From NCBI GenBank assembly GCA_024372625.1, contig CP099605.1:2936001-3000000 (forward strand): a stretch of 64,000 nucleotides of DNA. Reading direction: 5' to 3'. The translations under genes and the position numbers were made by a program. The DNA is from Comamonadaceae bacterium OTU4NAUVB1 (GTDB lineage: Bacteria > Pseudomonadota > Gammaproteobacteria > Burkholderiales > Burkholderiaceae_C). This document shows positions 1 to 8,654 of this stretch, one piece after another. The stretch's first letter is position 1, and each line of letters opens with the position of its first letter. The notes below the pieces were generated by a model. That model was not told where the DNA came from. It did no database searches and saw only the letters and a list, made by a program, of their open reading frames with translations.

Positions 1-2
1 CC

Positions 3-893
3 TTCCTGCGCGCGGTGACCACGCCCAAGCGCGGCATCGGCCACACCACGCTCGCCGCGCTGGGCACCTTCGCGAGCCAGTACAAGCTCAGCCTGTTCGG
101 CGCCCTGTTCAGCGCCTCGCTGCCCAGCGTGATCCCGCAGCGCGCGATCGGCGGCCTGCACGAGTTCGGCCGCTACGTGAACGACCTGGAACACAGGGCC
201 CGCCAGACGATGGGCGCGGAAGGCGCGCGCGCCTTCCTGGCCGAATGGCTCAAGGAGATCGACTACGAGCGCCACCTCTACGACGGCGAGGACAGCGAGC
301 AGGCCGCCGCCAGCCGCTGGACCAACGTGCTGGAGTTCTGCGACTGGATGGCCGCGCGCTGCGGCGGCGAGGTCGACGACGCCTCCGGCGCGACCCCGCA
401 GGCGAGCGAGCGCAAGAGCCTGCTGGAGGTGGCGCAGACCATCTCGCTGCTCTCCACCATCAGCGACCGGGGCGACCAGGACCAGGACGTGGTCACGCTG
501 TCGACCCTGCACGCGGCCAAGGGGCTGGAGTGGCCGCACGTGATGCTCATCGGCGTCAACGAGGGCCTGCTGCCCTTCAAGCTCGACGACGACGACGGCC
601 GCCAGCAGATGGTCAGCGAGGACACCCTCACGCGCCTGCAGGAGGAACGCCGGCTGATGTACGTGGGCATCACGCGCGCCCAGCGCACCCTGGCGGTGAG
701 CTGGACCAAGCGGCGCAAGAAGGGCCGCGAGACGGTCGCCGCCCAGCCCAGCCGCTTCATCGCCGAGATGGCGCTCGACCCGACCTCCGCCAAGGAGGAC
801 CCGCGCGAGAAGATCCGCGCGCTGCGCGCCGAGTTCGCGCGCCGCGCGCAGGAGAGCGCGGCGGCGGCGGCCGCATCGGCCGCCGCGCCATGA
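3..893 (+). CDS. rep: ATP-dependent DNA helicase Rep, C-terminal part (5' end outside the window)
   Basis: This is the C-terminal ~296 residues of a UvrD/Rep-family superfamily 1A helicase, a 3'-5' DNA translocase that in characterised bacteria helps replication forks pass protein blocks. The frame is open from base 3, so the gene starts upstream; the internal GTG at 15 is not the start. Visible motifs are TLSTLHAAKGLEWPHV (about residues 165-180 of the fragment, motif V region) and EERRLMYVGITRAQRTLAVSW (motif VI with the arginine finger). The alignable C-terminal tail QPSRFIAEM resembles Rep more than UvrD. The extreme C-terminus is an alanine-rich run of little information. The next gene starts 35 bases downstream. 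Rep is preferred over UvrD or PcrA, but only domain 2 is visible. Confidence 0.88.
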   Translation, partial: FLRAVTTPKRGIGHTTLAALGTFASQYKLSLFGALFSASLPSVIPQRAIGGLHEFGRYVNDLEHRARQTMGAEGARAFLAEWLKEIDYERHLYDGEDSEQAAASRWTNVLEFCDWMAARCGGEVDDASGATPQASERKSLLEVAQTISLLSTISDRGDQDQDVVTLSTLHAAKGLEWPHVMLIGVNEGLLPFKLDDDDGRQQMVSEDTLTRLQEERRLMYVGITRAQRTLAVSWTKRRKKGRETVAAQPSRFIAEMALDPTSAKEDPREKIRALRAEFARRAQESAAAAAASAAAP

Positions 894-927
894 GGCCGAC
901 CCCGATCCCCGCTGCCCCGAGGCCCCG

Positions 928-1485
928 ATGCGCGCCATGACGACCCTTTCCCACCTTGCGGCCGGCCGCGCGCGGCGCCCGGCCCGACGCGGCGCGCGGG
1001 CAGCGACGCTGCCGCTGCTCCTCGCGGCGCTGTCGATCGTCGGCGGCGCGGCCCGAGCGCAACGCGCCGATGCCGTCGCGCCCCCGGGCGTCGTCGTCGC
1101 GGCCGACTGCCCGCGCAGCGCCGACGAACTGGCCCCCGAGATGCTCCACGGCCGCTGGGAGGCGCGCTTCGAGGACGGCGTCGCGCCGGCGCTGGCCGTG
1201 CTGCGGCTCGCGCGCCACCCCGAATACGCCGGCAGCGTGCGCGGCACGCTGACGCGCCCGCCGGGCTCGACCGCGCCCGGCGCCGACGCGCAGGTGGCCG
1301 GCGACGTCGACGACGCCGGCGTGCTCACGCTGGACGAATCGGCCGACGGCCGCGCCATCGACGCGGTCTGGTCGGCCGACCTGGAACCGGGCTCCTGCGG
1401 CCGGTCCTTCCGCGGCAGCCGGCGCGACGCGCGCGACGACAGCCTCCGCACCTTCGTGCTCCAAAAGACCGACGACCGCCCATGA
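928..1485 (+). CDS. Hypothetical secreted protein
   Basis: A 185-residue protein of no family I recognise. It opens with an arginine-rich stretch followed by a hydrophobic segment (about residues 28-42, LPLLLAALSIVGGAARAQ) with an A-R-A type signal-peptidase site, so it is probably exported. The mature part is small, with two cysteines (ADCPRSAD and GSCGRSF) that could form a disulfide, and has a LHGRWEARFED segment suggestive of a small beta-sheet domain. The ATG at 928 has a GAGG purine run 5 bases upstream and is favoured over the ATG at 937. Its TGA overlaps the ATG of the phospholipase gene, so the two are probably co-transcribed and may both act in the envelope. Function unknown. Confidence 0.65.
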   Translation: MRAMTTLSHLAAGRARRPARRGARAATLPLLLAALSIVGGAARAQRADAVAPPGVVVAADCPRSADELAPEMLHGRWEARFEDGVAPALAVLRLARHPEYAGSVRGTLTRPPGSTAPGADAQVAGDVDDAGVLTLDESADGRAIDAVWSADLEPGSCGRSFRGSRRDARDDSLRTFVLQKTDDRP

Positions 1486-2774
1486 CGACGATGCCCGCTC
1501 CACTCCCCGCACTTTCGTCGGACCGGCCGCGCCGGCGGACGCGATCGACCCGCGCAGTGTTCGCCGGCCTGGGCCTGGCCGTGGCGGCGCAGGCCCAGGC
1601 GCAAACCGACGCCGGCCGCGCCGCGCCGGGCCCGGTCGCCGCCCCCGGCCTGAGCTGGCAGGCCTGCCAGCGCCTGGACGACAGCAAGGAAGCGCGCCTG
1701 GCGTGCTTCGACCGCTGGGCGCAGGAGCAGCAGCAGCTGCCGGCGGCAGCGCCCCTGCCCACGCAGCCGCTGGCCGCGACCGGCGTGCGCCCCGCCGTCG
1801 CGCCGACCACCGCGGCGGCCGCGGCGTCGGCCGTCCCCGGCAACGCCGCGCTCGCCAGCGCGCAGCCCGTCGCCGACCCGGCCGTGCCGCTCAGGCCGGT
1901 GATCGTCGTGGCGGCCAGCGAGGGCTGTCGCGACCGCCAGTACTCGGCCTTCTCGCGCTTCTGGGAGCTGGAGGAAGGCAGCGACTGCGGCACCTTCGGC
2001 TTTCGCGGCTACCGGCCGCTGAGCGTCTCGGCCACCGCCGCCACGGACCGGCCCGACACGCCCACCTCGCCCTCGGCCGGCCACACCGGCACGCCCATCG
2101 CCTACCAGGCCAACGAGATGCGCATCGGCCTGTCGGTGCGCACCAAGCTCGCCCAGGGCCTGCTCACGGGCAACGACCCGCAGCGCAAGGACTCGCTGTG
2201 GTTCGGCTACACCCAGCAGTCGAGCTGGCAGCTCTTCAACGGCGCGATCTCGCGCCCGTTCCGCAGCACCGACCACGAGCCGGAGATGATGTATGTTTAT
2301 CCGACCGACCTGACCCTGCCCGGGGGCTGGCGCTGGCGCTACCTGGGCGCGGGCATCGCCCACCAGTCCAACGGCCAGACGCTGCCGCTGTCGCGCAGCT
2401 GGAACCGCACCTACCTGATGACCGGCGTCGAGCTCGACAGCCGCTTCCAGATCGCCGCGCGGTTCTGGAACCGCATCGCCGAGGACCCCGCCAAGGACGA
2501 CAACCCCGACATCGCCGACTACATCGGGCGCGCCGAGTTCATCGGACGCTGGAACTTCGACCGCGACAACACCTTCGGACTCACGCTGCGCAACAACCTG
2601 CGCAGCAACGGCCACGGCTCGCTGCGCCTGGAGTGGCTCAAGGCGCTGGGCGACCCGGTCACCAGCAACCTGCGCCTGCACACCCAGCTCTTCCACGGCT
2701 ACGGCGACACCCTGGTCGACTACAACCGCAAGCGCACGGTGCTGAGCATCGGTCTGAGCCTGGTGGATTTCTAG
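1482..2774 (+). CDS. pldA: Outer-membrane phospholipase A (OMPLA)
   Basis: A 430-residue OMPLA-family protein, a calcium-dependent serine hydrolase of the outer membrane that removes acyl chains from misplaced phospholipids. A signal peptide ends near residue 40 (LGLAVAAQAQA). The beta-barrel domain begins around residue 200. The family signature WFGYTQQSSWQLFN (240-253) and the catalytic region GIAHQSNGQ followed by LSRSWNRTY are intact, giving probable His294, Ser296 and Asn308. Between signal and barrel lie about 150 extra residues: a conserved-looking SWQACQRLDDSKEARLACFDRWA segment, an Ala/Pro-rich linker and a short domain ending in FRGYRPL. This makes it longer than E. coli PldA (about 290). 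The start overlaps the previous stop (ATGA). Confidence 0.9.
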   Translation: MTTMPAPLPALSSDRPRRRTRSTRAVFAGLGLAVAAQAQAQTDAGRAAPGPVAAPGLSWQACQRLDDSKEARLACFDRWAQEQQQLPAAAPLPTQPLAATGVRPAVAPTTAAAAASAVPGNAALASAQPVADPAVPLRPVIVVAASEGCRDRQYSAFSRFWELEEGSDCGTFGFRGYRPLSVSATAATDRPDTPTSPSAGHTGTPIAYQANEMRIGLSVRTKLAQGLLTGNDPQRKDSLWFGYTQQSSWQLFNGAISRPFRSTDHEPEMMYVYPTDLTLPGGWRWRYLGAGIAHQSNGQTLPLSRSWNRTYLMTGVELDSRFQIAARFWNRIAEDPAKDDNPDIADYIGRAEFIGRWNFDRDNTFGLTLRNNLRSNGHGSLRLEWLKALGDPVTSNLRLHTQLFHGYGDTLVDYNRKRTVLSIGLSLVDF

Positions 2775-2913
2775 CCGCTTCGCCGGGGGTCGGCGACACG
2801 TTCCTACAGGCGCGAAAAGCGAACTGCGGAAGACTGGGTGTCTTTCGCACGGATCGCTCCCCGAGATGTCCCCGCCGTCGTCCCTCGCCCCCTTCGTCCC
2901 CTTCGCCTGACCG

Positions 2914-3330
2914 ATGCCCTGGCTCAAGCTGTTCCACGTGAGCGCGGTCATCGCATGGGCCGGATCGCTGTTCTACCTGACCGTCGCACTGGCGCTGGCG
3001 AGCCGCGAGACCAGCCCGGCGCTGTTCTCCAACGCCCATCGCCGCACCCTGCTGCGCGGCCTGTTCGTCGGCGTCGCGACCCCGGCGGCGCTGCTGGCCA
3101 TCGCCTCGGGCACGGCCATCTTCATGCTGTACGGGCCGCTCGCGCCCTGGCTGATCGCCAAGCTCGGCGTGGTCGGCCTGCTGGTGCTCGGCCATGCGTC
3201 CTGCGGCCTGCTGGTGCTGCGCGTCGAGCGCCAGGACAGCCCCTGGACGAAGGCCGCCTACGCCGTCTGCGCGCTCTCGCTGCTGTGGTTCGCCACCATC
3301 GCGTGGCTGGCGCTGCGCAAGCCGTTCTGA
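2914..3330 (+). CDS. CopD/HemJ-like four-helix membrane protein
   Basis: A 138-residue integral membrane protein with four predicted helices (about 5-25, 47-70, 78-100 and 115-135). The N-terminal LKLFHVSAVIAWAGSLFYLT resembles the histidine-bearing first helix of the CopD and HemJ (protoporphyrinogen oxidase) superfamily, suggesting a haem- or copper-linked role. Placement just upstream of cytochrome oxidase genes fits haem or copper supply to the oxidase. No good ribosome binding site is visible before the ATG at 2914. The 139 bases before it show no gene. It ends 31 bases from the convergent DUF2231 gene. Its exact activity cannot be told from the sequence. Confidence 0.7.
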   Translation: MPWLKLFHVSAVIAWAGSLFYLTVALALASRETSPALFSNAHRRTLLRGLFVGVATPAALLAIASGTAIFMLYGPLAPWLIAKLGVVGLLVLGHASCGLLVLRVERQDSPWTKAAYAVCALSLLWFATIAWLALRKPF

Positions 3331-3361
3331 GGCCGCCGCGATGACACCGCCACGCCCCCGT

Positions 3362-3889
3362 CTAGTCGGACGTATCGACCGCCACCGCGTGCTCGTAGAC
3401 CAGCCGTCCGCCCAGGTAGGCCGCCAGGGCGATGAAGGCGGCCGTCACCCCCGTGATGCCGGCGCCCCACGGCACCACGTTCGCGCCGGGCTCGCCCCCC
3501 AGGCGGAGCATCCAGTTCATCGAGGCCATGGACAGCATCATCACGGCGATGAGGGCGTGGCCCCAGGCCGTCACCAGGCGCCGGATGCGCCCGACGGTGA
3601 TCAGGTCGACCAGCCCCGCCACGCTGGCGCCCCAGCCACCCAGCGCGCCGACGCCGGACAGCCACAACCCCGCGCGCGCCCAGAACGGGTCGCCGTTCCA
3701 GACGTAGGCCGCGTCGGCGCCCACCAGGCCGATGAGCGCCGCCACGGGGAAGTGGATCAGCATGGGATGCAGCGGATGGCCGGCGATGGCGGCGCGGCTG
3801 AGGATCGGCTCGTCGGTCGGGCCGCCGGCCGAGAGGGTGGAGGAGATCACGGGGGACGAATCGGGAGGGGTCGCGCTCGGGGTGCTCAT
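3362..3889 (-). CDS. DUF2231 family membrane protein
   Basis: A 175-residue protein starting MSTPSATPPDSS. After a polar N-terminus comes the DUF2231 signature IAGHPLHPMLIHFPVAALIG (about residues 35-54), where the histidines and proline precede the first of four membrane helices. DUF2231 proteins are of unknown function and often sit beside redox or haem proteins. Here the gene runs against its neighbours, between the CopD-like gene and cytochrome oxidase subunit II. Its ATG at 3889 is only about 10 bases from the likely start of the divergent oxidase gene, so the promoters of the pair must lie inside each other's coding regions. Longer in-frame extensions upstream are antisense to the oxidase gene and were discarded. 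Confidence 0.82.
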   Translation of the reverse strand: MSTPSATPPDSSPVISSTLSAGGPTDEPILSRAAIAGHPLHPMLIHFPVAALIGLVGADAAYVWNGDPFWARAGLWLSGVGALGGWGASVAGLVDLITVGRIRRLVTAWGHALIAVMMLSMASMNWMLRLGGEPGANVVPWGAGITGVTAAFIALAAYLGGRLVYEHAVAVDTSD

Positions 3890-3898
3890 GCGGGCATT

Positions 3899-4651
3899 CT
3901 GACCCGCGCCACCGGGGTGGCCGTCCTGTGCGGGCTTGCCGCCTGCGCCGGTCCGCAGTCGGTGCTGGACCCGGCCGGACCGTCGGCGGCGGCGATCGCC
4001 ACGGTGTGGTGGTGGATGTTCGGCGTCGCCGTCGCGGTGCTCGCGGGCATCTGCGCGATCTGGTTGCTGGCGATGCGCCCGCGCGCCGAGGCGCTCGACG
4101 AGGACGCGGCGCGACGCGTCCAGCGCCGCTGGCTGGTCGGCGGCGGCCTGGTGCTGCCGGGCGCGAGCATCGTCGCGCTGCTGGTCTTCGGCTCGCCCTC
4201 GGGCTTCCACCAGCTGCCCCTGCCCGGGACCGGCCCGGCGCCGCTGCGCGTGGACGCCATCGGCCACCGGTGGTGGTGGGAGATGCACTATCCGGCCAAC
4301 GGCGTTCGCCTGAGGAACGAGATGCGCGTGCCGGTCGGCCGCCCCGTCGACGTGCACACCCAGAGCGTCGACGTGATCCATTCGTTCTGGGTGCCGCGCC
4401 TGGGCGGCAAGCTCGACGCGGTGCCCGGTCGCACCCTGGTCGTGCGCCTTCAGGCCGACCGCGCGGGCACCTACCGCGGCCAGTGCGCGGAGTTCTGCGG
4501 CGCCGGCCACGCCCACATGACCATGACCGTGATCGCGATGGAGCCGGCCGATTTCGACGCCTGGCTGCGGGACGGGCGGGCGCAGGGCGAGCCCGCGCCC
4601 GACACCGTCCGGGAGACCGCCGGCGACGGCAGAGGAAGCACGAAGCGATGA
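3899..4651 (+). CDS. ctaC: Cytochrome c oxidase subunit II, lipoprotein type
   Basis: Subunit II of a haem-copper oxidase, which takes electrons from cytochrome c through the CuA centre on the periplasmic side. Counting from the CTG at 3899, residues 1-16 form a short lipoprotein signal (VLCGLAAC lipobox, Cys16). Two membrane helices follow (about 34-58 and 79-98). The CuA ligands are all present: His161 in VIHSFWVP, then Cys196, Glu198, Cys200, His204 and Met207 in CAEFCGAGHAHM. There is no C-terminal cytochrome c domain. The start is uncertain because no ATG exists in frame; ATT at 3896, CTG at 3899 or GTG at 3917 are the choices, and the last would leave a signal without a basic residue. 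The TGA overlaps the next ATG. Confidence 0.85.
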   Translation: MTRATGVAVLCGLAACAGPQSVLDPAGPSAAAIATVWWWMFGVAVAVLAGICAIWLLAMRPRAEALDEDAARRVQRRWLVGGGLVLPGASIVALLVFGSPSGFHQLPLPGTGPAPLRVDAIGHRWWWEMHYPANGVRLRNEMRVPVGRPVDVHTQSVDVIHSFWVPRLGGKLDAVPGRTLVVRLQADRAGTYRGQCAEFCGAGHAHMTMTVIAMEPADFDAWLRDGRAQGEPAPDTVRETAGDGRGSTKR

Positions 4652-7275
4652 GCAGCGACGGCGGCGACGCCACCCCTTCCTCCACGGCGTCCGGCGCCCC
4701 CGGGCGCGACGCGCTGCACGACCGGCTCGAGCAGGTCTGGGGCAACCCGCGCGGCTGGCGCGCGCTCTCGGTGGTCAACCACTCCACCATCGCCAAGCGC
4801 TTCATGGTCACCGGCGGGGTGTTCTTCGTGCTGGCCGGGCTGCTGTCGATGCTCATGCGCGCGCAGCTGGCGCTGCCCAACCACGACTTCATGGGCGCGG
4901 AGGCCTACAACCAGGCCTTCACCATGCACGGGACCATCATGATGTTCCTGTTCGCGGTGCCGATCCTGCAGGGGCTGGCGGCCTACCTGCTGCCCAAGAT
5001 GCTGGGCGCGCGCGACCTGGTGTTCCCGCGCCTGTCGGCCTTCGGCTACTGGTGCTACCTCTTCGGCGGGATCATCTTCTGCAGCAGCCTGCTGTTCGGC
5101 CTGGCGCCCGACGCCGGCTGGTTCATGTACACGCCGCTGTCGAGCGACGTCTACACGCCCGGGCTGAACTCCGACTTCTGGCTGCTGGGCATCACCTTCG
5201 TCGAGATCGCGACCATGGCCGCGGGCATCGAGATCGCGGTGTCGATCCTGCGCACGCGCGCCGCGGGCATGTCGCTCGAGCGCATGCCGGTGTTCGCGTG
5301 GTCGATGCTGGTGACCTCGCTGATGATCGTGGTGGGCTTCCCGCCGCTGATCCTCGGCTCGATCCTGCTGGAGCTGGAGCGCGCCGCCGGCTGGGCCTTC
5401 TTCGACACCCTGCGCGGGGGCGACCCGCTGCTGTGGGCGCACCTGTTCTGGCTCTTCGGCCACCCGGAGGTCTACATCGTCTTCCTGCCGGCCGCCGGCG
5501 TCATCTCGACCATCGTGCCGGTGTTCGCGCGCCGCCCGCTGGTGGGCTACCGCTGGGTGGTGGTCTCGCTCATCGCCATCGGCTTCATCAGCTTCGGGCT
5601 GTGGGTGCACCACATGTTCACGCTCGGCATCCCGGCGCTGGGGCAGGCCTTCTTCTCGGCGGCCAGCATGCTGGTGGGCATTCCGACGGGCGTGCAGCTG
5701 TTCGCCTGGATCGCCACGCTGTGGACCGGGCGGCCGGTGTGGCGCGCGCCGATGCTGTGGGTCGGCGCCTTCCTGACGGTGTTCGTCGCCGGCGGCCTCA
5801 CGGGCGTGATGCTGGCGCTGGTGCCCTTCAACTGGCAGGTCCACGACACGCACTTCGTGGTGGCGCACTTCCACTACGTGCTGGTGGGCGGCATGCTGTT
5901 CCCGCTGATCGCGGGGGTGTACTACTGGCTGCCGCACTTCAGCGGGCGGATGCCCTCGGAGCGGCTCTCGAAGATCGGTTTCTGGGTCACCTTCGTCGGC
6001 TTCAACGGCACCTTCCTGGTCATGCACTGGACCGGCCTGCTGGGCATGCCGCGCCGCGTCTACACCTACGACACCGGCCTGGGCTGGGACGTGCCCAACC
6101 TGATCTCCTCGGTCTTCAGCTTCCTGATGGCCTTCGGCGTGGCGACGGTGCTGCTGGACATCGCCCTGCACTTCCGCTTCGGGCGCAAGGCGCCGCCCAA
6201 CCCGTGGGGCGCCGACACCATGGAATGGGCCATGGCCATGCCCGCGCCCTCCTACAACTTCGCCAGCCAGCCCGCCCTGCCGCTGCGCCATCCGCTGTGG
6301 GACGCGCCCGAGTTGCCCCAGACCATCGCCGAGGGCCGCCACGCGCTCGCCGACGCCAGCCACGGCCGGCGCGAGACGCTCGGCAGCGACCCCGTCAGCG
6401 GCCGGCCGCGCGAGGTGTTCCACCTGCCGGGCAGTTCCTGGCTGCCGCTGGTGGCGAGCCTGCTGCTGGCGGCGCTGTGCATCCTATTGCTGCTCAAGCT
6501 CTACGTCGCCGCGCTGGCGACCGGCCTGGTGGTGGCGGCGGTGCTGCTGCGCTGGTCGTGGCTCAACGGGGGCCATCCGTGCATGAGCGGCACCGAGGCG
6601 GCCGACCTGCCCGACGGCCTGAAGCTGCACACCCACACCTTCGACGGCCCCGGCCTCTGGGGCATGGGCCTGACGATGCTGGCGGACGCGTCGCTCTACG
6701 GCTCGCTGGTGTTCGGCTGGCTGTTCCTGTGGACCGTGGCGCCCGCGTGGCAGCCACCGGCCGCCTCGCCGGTGGGCACCTGGCCGCTGCTGGGCGTGGC
6801 GCTGCTGCTGGGCGCGGGGCGCTGGTCGATGCACGGGGTGGTGCGACGCCTGCGCGGCTGCCGGGACGCGGGGGACGGGAAGGGGGACGAGAACGGCGAC
6901 GACAAGGGCAGCGGCACGGACGCCTCGACGGTCGCGCGCGCGGCGCCCGCGCTGCTCGGCAGCCTGTGGGCCGCCGCGGGCTGCGCGCTGGCGGCCGCCG
7001 CCGGACTCGCCGCGCTGCTCGCGCTCGCGCCGCTCGCACCCACGCGCAGCGCGCACGACGCCATGCTCGCCTTCCTGCTGTCGTTCCTGCTGCTGCACAC
7101 GGCGCTGGCGCTGGTGCTGTCGGTGCTGCAGGCGCTGCGGGTGCGGCGCGGCCACGTCGGCGCGGCCGCGCCCTACGAGCCGGTGGTGGTGGCGTCGTTC
7201 TGGAGCTTCACCGCCGGGGCGGCGGCCGTCGCCTGGCTGGCCTTCGCGCTGCTGCCGCTGGCCTTCGCTCACTGA
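4648..7275 (+). CDS. ctaD: Cytochrome c oxidase subunit I fused to subunit III
   Basis: An 875-residue fusion. Residues ~40-555 are the catalytic haem-copper subunit I: haem a ligand His94 (FTMHGTIMMF), CuB ligands His272 (GHPEVY, with Tyr276 for the cross-link and proton-channel Glu274) and His321/322 (WVHHMF), then high-spin haem ligand His407 and low-spin His409 in VVAHFHYV. A linker (about 570-625) leads to a subunit III-like part with LHTHTFDGPGLWGMGLTMLADASLYGS and C-terminal helices. The subunit III part carries an unusual charged insertion, GDGKGDENGDDKGSG. It reduces oxygen and pumps protons in the inner membrane. Similar I-III fusions are known for alternative aa3-type oxidases. It starts in an ATGA overlap with subunit II. 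Confidence 0.93.
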   Translation: MSSDGGDATPSSTASGAPGRDALHDRLEQVWGNPRGWRALSVVNHSTIAKRFMVTGGVFFVLAGLLSMLMRAQLALPNHDFMGAEAYNQAFTMHGTIMMFLFAVPILQGLAAYLLPKMLGARDLVFPRLSAFGYWCYLFGGIIFCSSLLFGLAPDAGWFMYTPLSSDVYTPGLNSDFWLLGITFVEIATMAAGIEIAVSILRTRAAGMSLERMPVFAWSMLVTSLMIVVGFPPLILGSILLELERAAGWAFFDTLRGGDPLLWAHLFWLFGHPEVYIVFLPAAGVISTIVPVFARRPLVGYRWVVVSLIAIGFISFGLWVHHMFTLGIPALGQAFFSAASMLVGIPTGVQLFAWIATLWTGRPVWRAPMLWVGAFLTVFVAGGLTGVMLALVPFNWQVHDTHFVVAHFHYVLVGGMLFPLIAGVYYWLPHFSGRMPSERLSKIGFWVTFVGFNGTFLVMHWTGLLGMPRRVYTYDTGLGWDVPNLISSVFSFLMAFGVATVLLDIALHFRFGRKAPPNPWGADTMEWAMAMPAPSYNFASQPALPLRHPLWDAPELPQTIAEGRHALADASHGRRETLGSDPVSGRPREVFHLPGSSWLPLVASLLLAALCILLLLKLYVAALATGLVVAAVLLRWSWLNGGHPCMSGTEAADLPDGLKLHTHTFDGPGLWGMGLTMLADASLYGSLVFGWLFLWTVAPAWQPPAASPVGTWPLLGVALLLGAGRWSMHGVVRRLRGCRDAGDGKGDENGDDKGSGTDASTVARAAPALLGSLWAAAGCALAAAAGLAALLALAPLAPTRSAHDAMLAFLLSFLLLHTALALVLSVLQALRVRRGHVGAAAPYEPVVVASFWSFTAGAAAVAWLAFALLPLAFAH

Positions 7276-7296
7276 ACGCATCGCACCACAACGACC

Positions 7297-7791
7297 ATGT
7301 CCAGCCCCCCCGCCACCGCCCCGCGCCCCGCGCCTTCGACCCGCGCGCCGCGCGTCGCCTGGCTGGCGCCGGGCCATCCGTGGCAGCTGGGGCTCGGACT
7401 GGCCGCGTGGTCGGTGTGGTTCGTGGTCGTCTACGGCGGCCTGTCGGTGGGCTGCGCCGTCGCCGCGCCGGACGTGGCGCGCCGCCAGTTCAACGCGATC
7501 AACGGCGCGCTGCTGCTGGTCACGCTGGTGCTCGTGCTGTGGCTGGCGCATGCGTCATGGACCTGCGCCCGCGCGGCGCGCCGGTCGCCGGGCACGGACA
7601 CCGGACCGGCCGCGGCCCGCGCGCGCCCGGGCCGCGGCACCGAAGCCGGCGCGGCATCGCCCGGCGACGTGCCCGACGACGCCGCCACGGTGCATTTCAT
7701 CGCCAACGCCGCCGCCTGGCTCTATGGCGTGGCGGCCGTCGCCGCCGTCTTCGTCGGCGCGCCGATGCTGGCGCTGTGGCCGTGCATCTGA
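7297..7791 (+). CDS. Small membrane protein of the oxidase cluster
   Basis: A 164-residue protein of no family I recognise. It has a proline/alanine-rich N-terminus, two helices (about 29-53 and 67-88), a polar Ala/Gly/Arg-rich loop (about 92-128) and a final helix (136-160). It lies 21 bases after the fused oxidase gene and overlaps the start of the CtaG-like gene, so it belongs to the same transcript. By position it may be an accessory or assembly subunit of the oxidase. The ATG at 7297 lacks an obvious Shine-Dalgarno sequence. Codon use and GC match the neighbours, which argues that it is real. Confidence 0.6.
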   Translation: MSSPPATAPRPAPSTRAPRVAWLAPGHPWQLGLGLAAWSVWFVVVYGGLSVGCAVAAPDVARRQFNAINGALLLVTLVLVLWLAHASWTCARAARRSPGTDTGPAAARARPGRGTEAGAASPGDVPDDAATVHFIANAAAWLYGVAAVAAVFVGAPMLALWPCI

Positions 7792-8654
7792 CGCCACCGC
7801 CACGCGCTGGCCTCGGCGCGGCGCTCGCGCTGCTGCCGGTGGCGGCTCTCGCGCACGGCAATGCCTTCACGGGCGAAGGCGCCCACGCGCCCATCTGGCT
7901 GTCGCAGGGACTGTTCGCCATGGCTTGGCTGGGCTATGGCTTCGGCGCGATGCGCCGGCGGCCGACCTTCGCCGGCCGAGCCCTGTTCCACACGGCGATG
8001 CTGGTGGCGGGACTGGCGCTGTTCGGCCCGTTCGACGACTGGGCCGAATCGAGCACCGCCTTGCACATGGTGCAGCACATGCTCCTGATCCTGGTGGTGG
8101 CGCCGCTGGCGGTGCTGGCCCGCCCGCTCGCGCAGTGGCGCTCCGCCATCGGGCCGGCGGCCGATGCCGCGTGGCGCCCGTTGCTGCGCCTGACGCGCCA
8201 TCCCGGCGCCTGCGCGCTGCTGCACGCCGCGGCGATCTGGATCTGGCACGCGCCGGGGCCCTACATGGCCGCGGTGTTCGACAACTGGCTGCACGTGGCC
8301 GAGCACGCGTCCTTCCTGTTCACGGGCTGGCTGTTCTGGTGGTCGGTGCTGCGCGGCGGGCGCCAGGGCACGCTGGCGGCGGCGTCGGCGCTGCTGTTCA
8401 CCGCCATGCACACGGGCGCGCTGGGCGCGCTGCTGACCTTCTCCACCCGGCCGCTCTACTGGCGCGAGTCGCGCGAACTCTGGGACCAGCAGCTCGCCGG
8501 TCTCGTGATGTGGGTGCCCGGGGGATTCGCCTACCTGCTCGCGGCCGCCTGGGCGGCGTACCGGTGGCTGCAGGCTCGGCAGCATGAGTCTCATGCGACG
8601 TCGCGCGGACGGCCCGACGCCCCTCATCCACCTCGCCAGGAAACGCACCCATGA
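7782..8654 (+). CDS. CtaG-like cytochrome c oxidase assembly protein (caa3_CtaG family)
   Basis: A 290-residue polytopic membrane protein of the Bacillus-type CtaG family, not the Cox11-type CtaG. These proteins are implicated in copper delivery or assembly of haem-copper oxidases. The GTG start at 7782 overlaps the preceding stop and gives a cleavable-looking signal (LGAALALLPVAALAHG). Conserved features include HMVQHMLLILVVAPLAVLARP (about 88-108), WIWHAPGPYMAA, HVAEHASFLFTGWLFWW and the C-terminal DQQLAGLVMWVPGG; the histidines may bind metal. About seven helices are visible. Its TGA overlaps the ATG of the molybdopterin oxidoreductase. The polar C-terminal tail is unrelated to the family core. 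Confidence 0.83.
   Translation: MHLTPPPRAGLGAALALLPVAALAHGNAFTGEGAHAPIWLSQGLFAMAWLGYGFGAMRRRPTFAGRALFHTAMLVAGLALFGPFDDWAESSTALHMVQHMLLILVVAPLAVLARPLAQWRSAIGPAADAAWRPLLRLTRHPGACALLHAAAIWIWHAPGPYMAAVFDNWLHVAEHASFLFTGWLFWWSVLRGGRQGTLAAASALLFTAMHTGALGALLTFSTRPLYWRESRELWDQQLAGLVMWVPGGFAYLLAAAWAAYRWLQARQHESHATSRGRPDAPHPPRQETHP

Noticed and set aside
15..893. GTG at 15 as the true start of the helicase gene
   Set aside because: The codons before it read FLRAV in the same frame, which continues the helicase family sequence, so the gene begins outside the window.
5052..7781. A long plus-strand frame overlapping the cytochrome oxidase fusion gene
   Set aside because: It is out of frame with the clear oxidase gene and shows only Arg/Pro/Ala-rich filler; only its last part (from 7782) is real, as the CtaG-like gene.
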